Notes: generated by a model not told the origin, from the sequence alone. A stretch of DNA of 64,000 bases from JAHBXL01 sp964409775 (GCA_964409775.1 CAYPEI010000020.1:11708-75707), one strand, 5' to 3'. Counted from the stretch's first letter, positions 8,703-19,820 are shown. Program-made: numbers and translations.

Positions 8703-8784
8703 GTTCACAAGCCGGGACGCCCGCGCCGTGTCTGCGCGGGCGTTTCCCGTTGGCGGCGACGCGACCGACGGAGTGCACGCAACG

Positions 8785-10794
<2,010 letters not shown>

Positions 10795-10886
10795 TCGCCG
10801 GCGGGTGCGCGCAGGCATCCGTGCCGCGGCTCGTACTGATCGGTAGGCGGCATCGCCGTCGACCATCGGTTACCGGAGCCTCTGAC

Positions 10887-12026
10887 ATGCGTACAGCCGC
10901 CGCCGTCCTGATCGCCGCTGTTTCCGCCGCCCCGGCCGTGGCCGGCACCGGCATCATCGGGCTTGGCCATCTCAACGCCGGCGATCGCACCGCTGCGAGC
11001 GCGATCTCCGCCGATGGCAACTTTGTCGCCGGATATTCGACCACCGGCGCCGGGCTGAGTTTCATCCCGGTTCGGTGGTCCATCGCCGGCGCCCCGGCGA
11101 TCCAGCAACTCCCGTTCCCGGCGGGGTGGACCTCGGCGCAGCCCACCGACATCTCGGCGCACGGCGCCACGGTCTCGGGGTGGCGCCAGCAGGGAGCGGA
11201 GTTTCCGGGCTTCCGGTGGGCCCAGGGCGCGGGGTCGGTTGCTCTCTCCAACCCGGCCGGATGGTCCCAGGTCCGCACGCGGGACGTATCCCCGGATGGA
11301 TCGACTGTTGCGGGCTGGGCGAGCATCTCGGGTGTCGGCGTTCGCGCGGTTCGATGGGTCGGAACCGGTCCGGGCCAGCCGGCGCCCCTCCCGGCCGGGT
11401 ACACCGGATCCAGCGCGGCGACCTTTGACGCGAGCGGCCGACTGTTCGGCACAGCGCGCGATGCAGGCGGGGTTGACAGGCTGGTCCGCTGGACCGGCGA
11501 CACCATGGAGTCGCTCGCGTCGTTCCCCGTCGACCCGCTTGTTCTGAACGGGCCCTTCAAGGCCTCGGCGAGCGGCGGGGTCGTCGCCGGTCTCAGCAGC
11601 CGTCAGTTCATGAACCCGCCGCGGGATGACGGGTGGGTATGGACCGCCGCGCTCGGCTTCACCCCAATCCCGGTTCTTCCGGGAATGTACAGCACGGTTC
11701 TCAACGCGTTGTCGGCCGACGGCTCCATGGTCCTGGGAGCGAACTTTGACTCGGCCTTCACGACGCAGGCGCCGTTCGTCTGGACCCGAGATCGCGGCAC
11801 GCTCCCGCTTGCCCAGTTTCTCACCGAGGCGGGCGTCGATCTGACGGGCTGGACACTCGGCACCGCGACCGGCATCTCCGCCGACGGGACACGGCTGGTG
11901 GGCACCGGCCTGGGCCCGTCGGGCCGGCCGGAGGGTTTCGTCGCCATGATCCCGTCCCCCGCCGGCCTGATGGTGCTCGGCGGCGGCATGTTCCTGGCCA
12001 CATGCCGCCGTCGACGCCGCCTCTGA
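10887..12026 (+). CDS. HAF-repeat protein with PEP-CTERM-like sorting tail
   Basis: A 379-residue secreted protein with a clear signal peptide (MRTAAAVLIAAVSAAPAVAG). About seven HAF-type repeats follow, each with a core like 'ISADGNFVAGYS', 'VSPDGSTVAGWA' or 'LSADGSMVLGAN' and then a hydrophobic-Arg-Trp turn. The repeats form a beta-propeller-like array of unknown ligand. The tail 'IPSPAGLMVLGGGMF' followed by 'RRRRR' is PEP-CTERM-like with Ser in place of Glu. A GGAG nine bases upstream supports the ATG at 10887. A remnant of a related gene lies at 22272-22514. Surface location is inferred from the tail. Confidence 0.8.
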   Translation: MRTAAAVLIAAVSAAPAVAGTGIIGLGHLNAGDRTAASAISADGNFVAGYSTTGAGLSFIPVRWSIAGAPAIQQLPFPAGWTSAQPTDISAHGATVSGWRQQGAEFPGFRWAQGAGSVALSNPAGWSQVRTRDVSPDGSTVAGWASISGVGVRAVRWVGTGPGQPAPLPAGYTGSSAATFDASGRLFGTARDAGGVDRLVRWTGDTMESLASFPVDPLVLNGPFKASASGGVVAGLSSRQFMNPPRDDGWVWTAALGFTPIPVLPGMYSTVLNALSADGSMVLGANFDSAFTTQAPFVWTRDRGTLPLAQFLTEAGVDLTGWTLGTATGISADGTRLVGTGLGPSGRPEGFVAMIPSPAGLMVLGGGMFLATCRRRRRL

Positions 12027-12100
12027 CCGAGGGGATCTCAGCGCAGCCGCGAGCGCGCCCGACCTTGTTACAGTGTGCGTTCCTTACGAGGCCGCACAGC

Positions 12101-14110
12101 ATGCCGACACACGCGCCCGTCGCATCGACGCACGACCGTCTCGCCCTGCTCCGCGCGCTCGCGGTGCAGTTTCCCACCGCTGATGCCGCGATCGCCGAGA
12201 TCGCCGGGCTCTCGGCGACCCTCGACCTGCCGATGGGCCTGGTCCACGTGATCTCGGACATCCACGGCGAGGACACCAAACTCCGGCACGTCATCCACAA
12301 CGCTTCGGGCGCACTCCGCCCTTTGGTTGAGGAAGTCCTGGCCAACCGCGTGTCGCGCGAGGAGCGCGAGCGGTTCCTCAAGATCCTGTATTACCCGAGG
12401 GAGGCGCTGGCCAAGTTCGTGCCCGAGATCGAGGCCCGCGGCCCGGCGGCGCGGACAGAATGGGCGTTTGCCACGCTGAGCCTGCAGTGCGAGATCATCC
12501 GCGCGCTGCGCCGCACCTATCGGCGCGAACTCATCGACCGTCTCACGCCCCCCCACTTCCGCGAGTTGTTTGTCGAGATGCTCTCCGGGCAGCGCCCGGA
12601 GTTCCCCCGCGCCATGCTCGCGGCGATGGGGAACGCCGGGCGCGGGCCGGGAGATGAGTATGACCGGGACTGGGAGGCGATCGCCGCGGCGTCGCGGCTG
12701 ATCCGCTCGCTGGCGTCGGCGGAGATCCTGGTGGCGGGCGACCTCGGGGACCGCGGCCCACGGATCGACAAGGTGATCGACCTGCTGATGTTCCAGCCGC
12801 GGGTCTCGCTGCTGTGGGGCAATCACGACACGATCTGGATGGGCGCATCGCTGGGGCACGACCCGTGCCTGCTGACGGTGCTGAGATTCTCGGCCCGCTA
12901 TCGCCAGGCGGCCCAACTCGAAGAGGGCTACGGGATCCTCACCACTCCGCTGGAGAAACTGGTGCGCGAGGTGTACGCCGACGATCCCTGCGAGCGCTTC
13001 ATCCCCAAGGGCACCGGGCACCGGGACCAGATCACGGTTGCGCGGATGCAGAAGGCGATCGCCATCATGCAGTTCAAGGCCGAGGGCCGCATGATCGCGC
13101 TGCACCCCGAGTGGGACCTCGATCACCGCCGCCTGCTGCACCGCATCGACAAGGCCGCGGGCACGGTCACGATCGACGGGAAGTCGCACCCGCTTCTGGA
13201 CAGGCACCTGCCGACGATCGATCCGCGTGATCCGTACGCCTATTCGCCCGAGGAAGCGGCGTGCCTGGAGGTCATCCGCAACTCGTTCACCGCATCGGTG
13301 CGGCTGCGGGAGCACATGCAGTGGCTGGCGCGCCGGGGCGGGATGTGGACCCGTCGCGACGATGTGCTGGTGTTCCACGCCTGCGTTCCGGTCGACCCCG
13401 CGGGCACGCCGCTCGCGCTGAAAGTCGACGGGCGCGAGGTCGCGGGGCGCGAACTGATGGATGCGCTCGCCGCCGTCGTCCGCCGGGCCTTCCGCACGGG
13501 CACGATCGGCGGGAGCAGCCGCATGAAGGGCGCCCCCCCCGACGGCATCGGCGCCGATGCGGACTGGCTGTGGTACATGTGGGGATGCCCGCGATCGCCG
13601 CTGTTCGGCAAGGACAAACTCGCGACCTTCGAGACGCACTTCGTCGCGGACAAGGAGGCGCACAAGGAGGTCAAGAACCCCTACTTCGACCTCATGCACG
13701 ACGCGGGGTTCATCCGAAAGATCGGCGGGCTCTTCGGCATGGGGGACGATGTGCTCATCGTCAACGGGCACGTTCCCGTCAAGGTCGAGAAGGGCGAGCA
13801 GCCGGTGAAACGCGGCGGCAACGCCGTCACCATCGACGGGGCCTTCAGCCAGGCGTACGGCGACCGCGGCTACACGCTCGTGCTCAAGCCCGACCGCATC
13901 AACCTCGCCGAGCATGCGCCGTTCTCGAGCGTGCAGGCGTGCATCGACCAGGATGCCGACATCGTGCCGACGGTGACCACGATTCGCACTTATCCCAGGC
14001 CGCGGCTCGTGCGCGACACCGAGGAAGGGCGCGAGCGGCAGCAGCGGATCGACGACCTGCGCGACCTCGTCCGCGCGTACCAGGAGGGCCTGGTCAGCGA
14101 ACGCGCGTAA
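12101..14110 (+). CDS. fbp: Fructose-1,6-bisphosphatase, class III
   Basis: The enzyme hydrolyses fructose-1,6-bisphosphate to fructose-6-phosphate in gluconeogenesis. The 669-residue protein is the class III type first known from Bacillus, a metallophosphatase. It has the metal-site motifs 'ISDIHGE', 'AGDLGDRGPRID' and 'LLWGNHDTIWMG', and later 'VNGHVPVK'. Length matches the family (about 640-670). The start at 12101 removes an unconserved 33-codon extension of the open frame. A TACAGT at 12069-12074 is a candidate -10. The gene stands alone: upstream is a surface-protein gene and downstream a gene on the other strand, 15 nt away. Confidence 0.93.
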   Translation: MPTHAPVASTHDRLALLRALAVQFPTADAAIAEIAGLSATLDLPMGLVHVISDIHGEDTKLRHVIHNASGALRPLVEEVLANRVSREERERFLKILYYPREALAKFVPEIEARGPAARTEWAFATLSLQCEIIRALRRTYRRELIDRLTPPHFRELFVEMLSGQRPEFPRAMLAAMGNAGRGPGDEYDRDWEAIAAASRLIRSLASAEILVAGDLGDRGPRIDKVIDLLMFQPRVSLLWGNHDTIWMGASLGHDPCLLTVLRFSARYRQAAQLEEGYGILTTPLEKLVREVYADDPCERFIPKGTGHRDQITVARMQKAIAIMQFKAEGRMIALHPEWDLDHRRLLHRIDKAAGTVTIDGKSHPLLDRHLPTIDPRDPYAYSPEEAACLEVIRNSFTASVRLREHMQWLARRGGMWTRRDDVLVFHACVPVDPAGTPLALKVDGREVAGRELMDALAAVVRRAFRTGTIGGSSRMKGAPPDGIGADADWLWYMWGCPRSPLFGKDKLATFETHFVADKEAHKEVKNPYFDLMHDAGFIRKIGGLFGMGDDVLIVNGHVPVKVEKGEQPVKRGGNAVTIDGAFSQAYGDRGYTLVLKPDRINLAEHAPFSSVQACIDQDADIVPTVTTIRTYPRPRLVRDTEEGRERQQRIDDLRDLVRAYQEGLVSERA

Positions 14111-14125
14111 AGGTCGCCGCGTGCG

Positions 14126-15532
14126 TCACTTGGGCTGGTTGCCGTCGGACTGGGTCTGCGCGGGGGCCGAGGTCTCGACCGTCTGGATGATCATCATCGC
14201 GCCGCCCCCTTCGCCGGGCTCGAAATCGTCATCGAGTTCGATCTCGGACGCGAAGACGACATCGTCGCCGTGGCCGGTGCCGAAGACCTCGATCCGCTGC
14301 CCGGTGACGCCCTGCGGCTTGGCCGACTCGCGGGCGTCGGCCAACTGGTCAGGCGAGAGCAACTTCTCCATGCTCTCGCGGAGGGCGGTGTCGAGCCCTC
14401 GGCGCAGCGCCCGGGCCTCGGCCACCTGGGGATCGATCTCGTTCTGTCCGCCGGGGCCGATCATCATGGGCCCGCCGATGGACTTGCCCTCGTCCTGTGC
14501 CCGCCTCATCGCCGCGGCGAGCCGATCGCCCGCGGCCTTGGTGTCCCGCGTGTACTTCTCGTGCATCGCCTTGAGTTGTTCCCGCTGGGAGGGGCTCAGG
14601 CCTTTGAGTCTTTCCGCGGCGGCCAGTTCGCGGCCCGCCGACGTCTGCCGGTAGGCGCTGCGGAATGACTTGGCGCGGTATTCGTCGGCGAGTTTCGCGG
14701 CAAGATCTTCGGGGAGTTCCGCCCCGATGAGCCGCACGTACTTGTCGTTGACCTCGCGGACCTTCAGATCGACAGCGCGGTCTCGCTCCTGCTGCTTGCG
14801 GAAAGTTTCGGACGTGAACTGGCGGATGGCGCCCATGGTCGCCTCGTCCTCTTCGGCGTTGCGCTCCCGCTCCTGCAGGGGCCGGTCGATGTCGACCTCG
14901 TAGAGGCCCAGAAGTTCATCCACCTTGGGCTTGGCCGATTCGGGCGTCTCCAGACGGCCGACCACCGAAGTGAGATCGACCCCCGCGCCGCCGAGCGACT
15001 GCTCGCCGATGCCGAACATGCCGCCCAGCAGCCGCTCCCGCCTCCGGAGGCGTTCGAGTTTCACCCAGTTGACCTCCTGATCGGGCCGGAGCAGCGCCTT
15101 GAGATCGGACAGGAACTGCGCGCTGAGCGCCTTGCTGGCCTCGCCGTGCGTCTTCATCGTCTTCTGCAGTTTCTGCTGGAATGCCGCGTGGTCGCCGTCG
15201 TTCATGTCCGCCTGCGCATCCTTCATCGACGCCTGCATCGCCCTGGCGGCTTCGGCGGCCGACCGTTCGTAGGCGGTGTTCAGGTCGCGCGCGACTTCGA
15301 GTTGCGTCTCATCGAACCCGAGAACCTTGGCGTAGCGGTCGATCTTCGCCACCCGGGAAACTCGGGCACCGGTCGTGACCACCGCGGGTGTGGTCTCCGC
15401 GGCGGGCGGGGTGCGGTCGGACTGCCGGTCAACGGCAACTGTCCGGGCGCCCTGCCCGAACGCCGAACCCGCGGCGGAGATCGCCAGACCCGCCGCCACT
15501 CCACACACCAGTCGCACGCGCACGCTGCTCAT
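14126..15532 (-). CDS. Secreted helical protein with LTxxQ-like motifs
   Basis: A 468-residue exported protein with a signal peptide (to about 'AGSAFGQG'), predicted to be mostly alpha-helical and highly charged. It repeats motifs like 'LRPDQEVNWVKLERLRRRE', 'LSPSQREQLKAMHEKY' and 'LLSPDQLADARES', which resemble the LTxxQ motif of the Spy/CpxP family of periplasmic chaperones and metal sensors. I do not claim that function. An AGGAGG five bases before the ATG at 15532 fixes the start against a longer open frame. It follows the methyltransferase-PAP2-Lgt fusion by 105 nt on the same strand and ends 15 nt from fbp, tail to tail. Confidence 0.7.
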   Translation of the reverse strand: MSSVRVRLVCGVAAGLAISAAGSAFGQGARTVAVDRQSDRTPPAAETTPAVVTTGARVSRVAKIDRYAKVLGFDETQLEVARDLNTAYERSAAEAARAMQASMKDAQADMNDGDHAAFQQKLQKTMKTHGEASKALSAQFLSDLKALLRPDQEVNWVKLERLRRRERLLGGMFGIGEQSLGGAGVDLTSVVGRLETPESAKPKVDELLGLYEVDIDRPLQERERNAEEDEATMGAIRQFTSETFRKQQERDRAVDLKVREVNDKYVRLIGAELPEDLAAKLADEYRAKSFRSAYRQTSAGRELAAAERLKGLSPSQREQLKAMHEKYTRDTKAAGDRLAAAMRRAQDEGKSIGGPMMIGPGGQNEIDPQVAEARALRRGLDTALRESMEKLLSPDQLADARESAKPQGVTGQRIEVFGTGHGDDVVFASEIELDDDFEPGEGGGAMMIIQTVETSAPAQTQSDGNQPK

Positions 15533-15637
15533 GGAAACCTCCTCGGACCAGCCCCTGCAACCCCGGAGCCACTTCCCCACATCCCAGTCCCGCACCAACT
15601 CGATGACGCGCCGGCCGCGCCAAGCCGTCACACCGTT

Positions 15638-17554
15638 TCAGGCCAACCGGGAGAATCGTCTGCTTGATTCGGGCAGGTCGACACCCATCGCGATTGCGAA
15701 CATCACCCCAACGCCGCACGCGATCACGATCGCGTGCCAGCCCACGCTCATCACCGGAAAAGCCGCGGGTGATGGGAATCCGGAAACCGCGATTCCTGCG
15801 AGTGCGCTCGCGGCGGCAAACCACTGGTAGATCCGCAGGCCGCCGACGATCTGCGTCTGCGGCTCGCCGCGGAAGTGCTCCTCGACGAAGCGGCTCAGGC
15901 CCGCAAACAAGAGATAGATGCCCGCGATCATGGAACACGGCGCCCCGACGAACCAGAGTCGGAGCAGGAACAGCCCGAGCACAGCGTTGGACGCCATGGA
16001 ATAGACCGGGGTGGGATGAATCGGGACGCCGTCAAGGTGCGCGATCCGGCAGACGCGCGAGCGGGGATGCCGGTAGCGAACTCCCGGCACGATCTGCACG
16101 GGGCGTCCATGGCAGCATCCCTGGACAAGGCATCGGAAGCGACCGATGAGCACGACCCAAGGCGCAGCCGCGGCGAGTGCGGCCGCCAGCGGCCAGAAGT
16201 CGGCCCCCAGCCGCGAGGCAACGGCCATGCCCAGCGCAGCGCCGAGGATGGCGCCGAAGTAGCCGAACGGCCTGAGGATCGTGGCCGAGCCCACCAGCGC
16301 CTGCCCCCAGATCGCGCCGCCTGCAAGCGTGACCAGTCCGACCAGCCCGATCGGACCCGCGACACTCGGACCGGCGAGCGAGGATGCGATCAGGACCCCC
16401 GCCGCGGCGGCGGCGCCGGCATACAGGCCGTGGTTGATCACTCGAACCGGCCCAACGCGCCATTCTCGCCATGAGTTGGCGATGACCTCGGTCCAGCGGA
16501 CCACCACGCGCCACGCCGCGCCGGCCCAGCGTGACGCGGCATAGAGCACGACGCCGCCGGCAAGGTCGAGCAGGGCATGCATGCCGGTGGTCACGCAACT
16601 CGCAGCGATCGCCACGGCCAGTGCCCAACCGACGACGCCCCAGGTGCGCCCTCGCGACGCCCACGCCTCCGCCGCGACAACGACCCAGAACACGTGGAAC
16701 GCCGGCAGCGCGTTCCGACCCCCCATCCCGTCGATGCGTTCGAGTTGGAGCAACCAACCGAAGGGCGCAGACTCATCGAACGGCCGCGGCATCGCGTGCA
16801 CCGGCGCAAGCAGATAGGCCAGCATTCCCAGCGCGGTTCCGAGCAGCCCGACGATGGCGAACCGCCGCAGGAAGCGCCGGCTCGCCGCCACCCATGGCGT
16901 CAGAATCGCGAAGGGGTACGCAAGCGTGTAGACCGGAGTGGTCCATGTCCAGACCGGCCACGAGCGCTCGAACGCGAGCGTTGAGTCGATGCCGCCGCGA
17001 ACGGGCAAGTGACCGATAGCCATGTACAGCATGCACCAGGGAGCGAGCACCAGGATCAGCACCGACGCGCGGTCCCACGCATCCGGCGCGTTTGAATCGT
17101 CGCGCGGCAGACGCAGGAGCGTCTGCCCGGGAGGCGGACCAAACCGCGCGAGGAGGGCGTCGTGCTCGTATCCGGCGACCAGCGCAACCGCGCCAAGCAT
17201 CGCCGCCGGCGAGACAAGCCACAGCCCGCTGGCCGAACCCGTCGCGAGCGCAACGCCGAGGCAGACCGTCGCGAAGCCCACGTAGATCGGATGCGGGAGC
17301 AGGCGGTACACGCCGCTGAACACGAACCGCCGCGGCGGAAAGGCGTTCATGGGCAGCCCCCCGCCGCGCTTCCAGAGGCTCCACATCGCCCCGGCCATCA
17401 ACGCCAGCCCGACCGCCGCCATCACCGCGCCGCCCAGCGGCCAATGAGGCGCGGGCAGTTGCACAGCCGCGGCGGTGAGCATCGCCCACGCGACCAGCAG
17501 CGCCGGCAGCATGAGCACGAACGCGGCGGCATAGAGCACACGGCCGAGGATCAT
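15638..17554 (-). CDS. Three-domain membrane fusion: ICMT-like methyltransferase, PAP2 phosphatase, Lgt-like transferase
   Basis: A 638-residue polytopic membrane protein. Residues 1-140 resemble isoprenylcysteine/phospholipid methyltransferases (LLPHPIYVG at 86-93, then the EHD region at 130). Residues 160-345 resemble PAP2-type lipid phosphatases (ALPAFHV with His287, TGMHALLDLAGG with His326 and Asp330). Residues 370-600 resemble prolipoprotein diacylglyceryl transferase (Lgt), with 'GRFRCLVQGCCHGRP' at 471-485, 'HPTPVYSM' and 'RFVEEHFRGEP'. Standard Lgt has no extra domains and is about 280 residues. The start overlaps the TGA of the CrtC-like gene (ATGA), so the two are translated together. 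The three activities all act on membrane lipids, and whether each is active is unproven. Confidence 0.7.
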   Translation of the reverse strand: MILGRVLYAAAFVLMLPALLVAWAMLTAAAVQLPAPHWPLGGAVMAAVGLALMAGAMWSLWKRGGGLPMNAFPPRRFVFSGVYRLLPHPIYVGFATVCLGVALATGSASGLWLVSPAAMLGAVALVAGYEHDALLARFGPPPGQTLLRLPRDDSNAPDAWDRASVLILVLAPWCMLYMAIGHLPVRGGIDSTLAFERSWPVWTWTTPVYTLAYPFAILTPWVAASRRFLRRFAIVGLLGTALGMLAYLLAPVHAMPRPFDESAPFGWLLQLERIDGMGGRNALPAFHVFWVVVAAEAWASRGRTWGVVGWALAVAIAASCVTTGMHALLDLAGGVVLYAASRWAGAAWRVVVRWTEVIANSWREWRVGPVRVINHGLYAGAAAAAGVLIASSLAGPSVAGPIGLVGLVTLAGGAIWGQALVGSATILRPFGYFGAILGAALGMAVASRLGADFWPLAAALAAAAPWVVLIGRFRCLVQGCCHGRPVQIVPGVRYRHPRSRVCRIAHLDGVPIHPTPVYSMASNAVLGLFLLRLWFVGAPCSMIAGIYLLFAGLSRFVEEHFRGEPQTQIVGGLRIYQWFAAASALAGIAVSGFPSPAAFPVMSVGWHAIVIACGVGVMFAIAMGVDLPESSRRFSRLA

Positions 17555-18363
17555 GCCCGCTCCCCGCCGAAGCGCACGATCTCATGGATCGCCCAACCCT
17601 CTTCGTCGATGCCCCCGATGTCGCGCAGCATGCCGCGGCTGATCCACTTGTCCTCCTGCGTGCTCAGGATCGCGTCCGGAACCATCGAGCGGAGCACCGG
17701 GATCGAGCCCAGCACCGTCGCACACAGCCGCCCGGAGCGGATGACACTGCGGCCGGAAATCTCCAGCCGCAGCCCGTCGCGCACCTGCACGCCATGATCT
17801 TCGACCACGCCCGGCACCGGCGTGCCATCCAGCAGGATGAGCGTGAGCGGATGCCCGCCGCGCCACTCGATCCACACCAGGCTCCGGTTCGCGCCGATCC
17901 ACCTCCCCCACCGCAGTTCGCGGATCGGCAGGCTCCACGGGACCACCGTCAACTCGATCCGCTCGGCGTAGCCGAATCCCTCGATCACGCCAGGCCCGGC
18001 TCTGACTCTCGCCTTGGCAGCGATCGCGATGCAGTCCCACTGCACGCCCCGGCCTTCGGCGTTGCGCCACAACTCCGCCGAGTATGGCGCAGTCCGCGGC
18101 CGCCACTCGCCTTCTGCATCGAGCGCGCCGCACGACCAGTTGATCCGTCCGCTCTCGGCAATCGGCCCGGGGCCGGGCCGGAGCGTCGAGGACGCTTCAA
18201 CCCGCCCATCCACCGCACGATGAAGCAACCCGGAATAGGCCAGCCCGAAGCCATGCCAGCGAAGCCGCGCCCAGTAGGCGATGGCCGCTTCGCCGTCCGG
18301 TCCTACACAGTCAAGATACCACTTGGTGAACTGGAATCCGGCGTATGTCTGCTCATCCGTCAT
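17551..18363 (-). CDS. Lipocalin-type CrtC/AttH-like protein
   Basis: A 270-residue soluble protein with 'QFTKWYLDCVGPDG' at the start and 'GYAERIELTVVPW', 'LPIRELRWGRWIG' and 'LVWIEWRGG' in the middle. That order resembles the hydroxyneurosporene synthase (CrtC) / AttH / tocopherol-cyclase lipocalin-like superfamily. Members bind or hydrate lipophilic polyenes. No other carotenoid gene is nearby, so the substrate is open. The ATG at 18363 is preferred over 18378. Its stop overlaps the start of the three-domain lipid enzyme, which suggests a shared task on a membrane lipid. Hydratase activity is only one possibility. Confidence 0.5.
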   Translation of the reverse strand: MTDEQTYAGFQFTKWYLDCVGPDGEAAIAYWARLRWHGFGLAYSGLLHRAVDGRVEASSTLRPGPGPIAESGRINWSCGALDAEGEWRPRTAPYSAELWRNAEGRGVQWDCIAIAAKARVRAGPGVIEGFGYAERIELTVVPWSLPIRELRWGRWIGANRSLVWIEWRGGHPLTLILLDGTPVPGVVEDHGVQVRDGLRLEISGRSVIRSGRLCATVLGSIPVLRSMVPDAILSTQEDKWISRGMLRDIGGIDEEGWAIHEIVRFGGERA

Positions 18364-18477
18364 TCGCGCCGGCCCCACAGGTCCATCGTGTCGGACCGCG
18401 CACGTGCGGTCCGCGGCAGTGTACGAACCATGCCCGCTTCCGGCTCAGCGCGCGCAAACGCTCGGGTTTGGCACGCG

Positions 18478-18483
18478 TATAAT
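18478..18483 (+). promoter_or_regulatory. Candidate -10 element of the deoxyhypusine synthase gene
   Basis: A consensus TATAAT occurs in GCGTATAATG, 105 nt before the ATG. No good -35 was found at the right distance, which fits a promoter read with an activator or an extended -10. Confidence 0.5.
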
Positions 18484-18588
18484 GATTCGCTCCCCGCCAC
18501 CCCCGGGGGACCTTCACACAACCACGCGGCCAGGGGGGCTTGGCCACGAACCCGCTGCCGGCATTTCGCCGGCCGAGGAGCCTCTCCC

Positions 18589-19761
18589 ATGGCAAATGGC
18601 ACCCCCCACTCCCCCTCCCCCACCAAGTGGACGAAGAAGGAACTCCTCTCCCGTCCCATCAAGCACATCGACATCACGCGGATCGACGGCCGCGAGATCA
18701 TCGACAGCTACCGCGACATGGCCTACTCCAGCCGCACGCTGGCCCAGGCCGCGGACATCTACTCGATGATGCTCAAGGACAAGGAGTGCGCGGTCATCGT
18801 CACCCTCGCGGGCAGCCTGATCTCCGCCGGCCTGAAGAAGGCCCTGATCACGCTCGTCGAGAACAACATGATCGACGCGATCGTCTCGACCGGCGCCAAC
18901 ATCGTCGACCAGGACTTCTTTGAGGGACTGGGCTTCAAGCACTACATCGCCCCCGGCAGCCCCGAGGCGCCGCCGGTTGACGACATGACGCTCCGCAACC
19001 TCATGATCGACCGCATCTACGACACCTACATCAACGAGGATGACCTCCGCGACTGCGACGCCGTCACCCACGAGATCTTCAACCAGTTCGCCCCCGGCGC
19101 GTACTCCTCGCGCGAGTTCATCGAAGCGATGGGCGCGTACCTCGCCAACAACCCGCGCTTCGCAAAGAACGAGTCGATCGTCAAGACCTGCTACCAGAAG
19201 CGCGTCCCCATCTTCGTTCCCGCGTTCAGCGATTGCTCCGCCGGCTTCGGCATCGTGCTCCAGCAGACCGAGGCCATCGAGGAAGGCCGCGGCCAGGTGG
19301 CCTTCGACTCCGGCAAGGACTTCCGCGAGCTGACTGATATCAAGTTGGCTTGCAAGGACACCGGCCTGCTCATGCTCGGCGGCGGAGTGCCCAAGAACTT
19401 CGCGCAGGACATCGTCGTCGCGGCCGAACTGCTCAACGAGCGCAAGGGCGGCAAGGCTCGCGGCGACATCGGCATGCACAAGTACGCCATCCAGATGACC
19501 GTCGCCGACTCACGCGACGGCGCACTCTCCGGCTCGACTCTCCGCGAGGCCTGCTCGTGGGGCAAGGTCGACGTCGTGCACGAGCAGATGGTCTTCGGCG
19601 AACTCTCGGCCCTCTTCCCGATCCTCGCCAGCGATGCCTACCACCGCAAGGCCTGGAAGTCGCGCAAGGGCTTCAAGTTCGCCGACCTCTTTGAGAAGGG
19701 CGAGGGCCTGCCCGAGTTCATGAGCGCCGGCAAGTCCAAGAAGCGCGCCGCGGCACGGTAA
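18589..19761 (+). CDS. Deoxyhypusine synthase homologue
   Basis: This 390-residue protein has the complete deoxyhypusine synthase fold. It carries 'TLAGSLISAGLKKALITLVE' and 'SYRDMAYSSRTLAQAA' at the start, 'LLMLGGGVPKNF', and 'DGALSGSTLREACSWGKVD', where the Lys in SWGK (about residue 326) matches the lysine that forms the enzyme-aminobutyl intermediate in the human enzyme. Deoxyhypusine synthase modifies eIF5A with spermidine in archaea and eukaryotes, but bacteria lack eIF5A. Bacterial homologues have been shown or proposed to make homospermidine or other polyamines. With speA in the same window, a role in polyamine synthesis is a reasonable inference. GAGGAG lies eight bases before the start. 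Confidence 0.9.
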   Translation: MANGTPHSPSPTKWTKKELLSRPIKHIDITRIDGREIIDSYRDMAYSSRTLAQAADIYSMMLKDKECAVIVTLAGSLISAGLKKALITLVENNMIDAIVSTGANIVDQDFFEGLGFKHYIAPGSPEAPPVDDMTLRNLMIDRIYDTYINEDDLRDCDAVTHEIFNQFAPGAYSSREFIEAMGAYLANNPRFAKNESIVKTCYQKRVPIFVPAFSDCSAGFGIVLQQTEAIEEGRGQVAFDSGKDFRELTDIKLACKDTGLLMLGGGVPKNFAQDIVVAAELLNERKGGKARGDIGMHKYAIQMTVADSRDGALSGSTLREACSWGKVDVVHEQMVFGELSALFPILASDAYHRKAWKSRKGFKFADLFEKGEGLPEFMSAGKSKKRAAAR

Positions 19762-19792
19762 TCGCAGCAAATCACATCCAAGTGTCCAAGAG

Positions 19793-19820
19793 AACCCCGA
19801 GCGCAACGCTCGGGGTTTTT
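19793..19820 (+). terminator. Rho-independent terminator of the deoxyhypusine synthase gene
   Basis: A perfect 11-bp inverted repeat (AACCCCGAGCG, 3-nt loop CAA, CGCTCGGGGTT) is followed by a T run. It lies about 32 nt after the stop codon and is the strongest terminator in the window. Confidence 0.9.

Noticed and set aside
8701..8784. An upstream start for speA at 8701
   Set aside because: The ATG overlaps a candidate -10 element, has no Shine-Dalgarno and adds 28 codons that lack the style of the enzyme family.
12068..13915. A 615-codon minus-strand frame opposite fbp
   Set aside because: Antisense shadow. The plus strand shows all metallophosphatase motifs.
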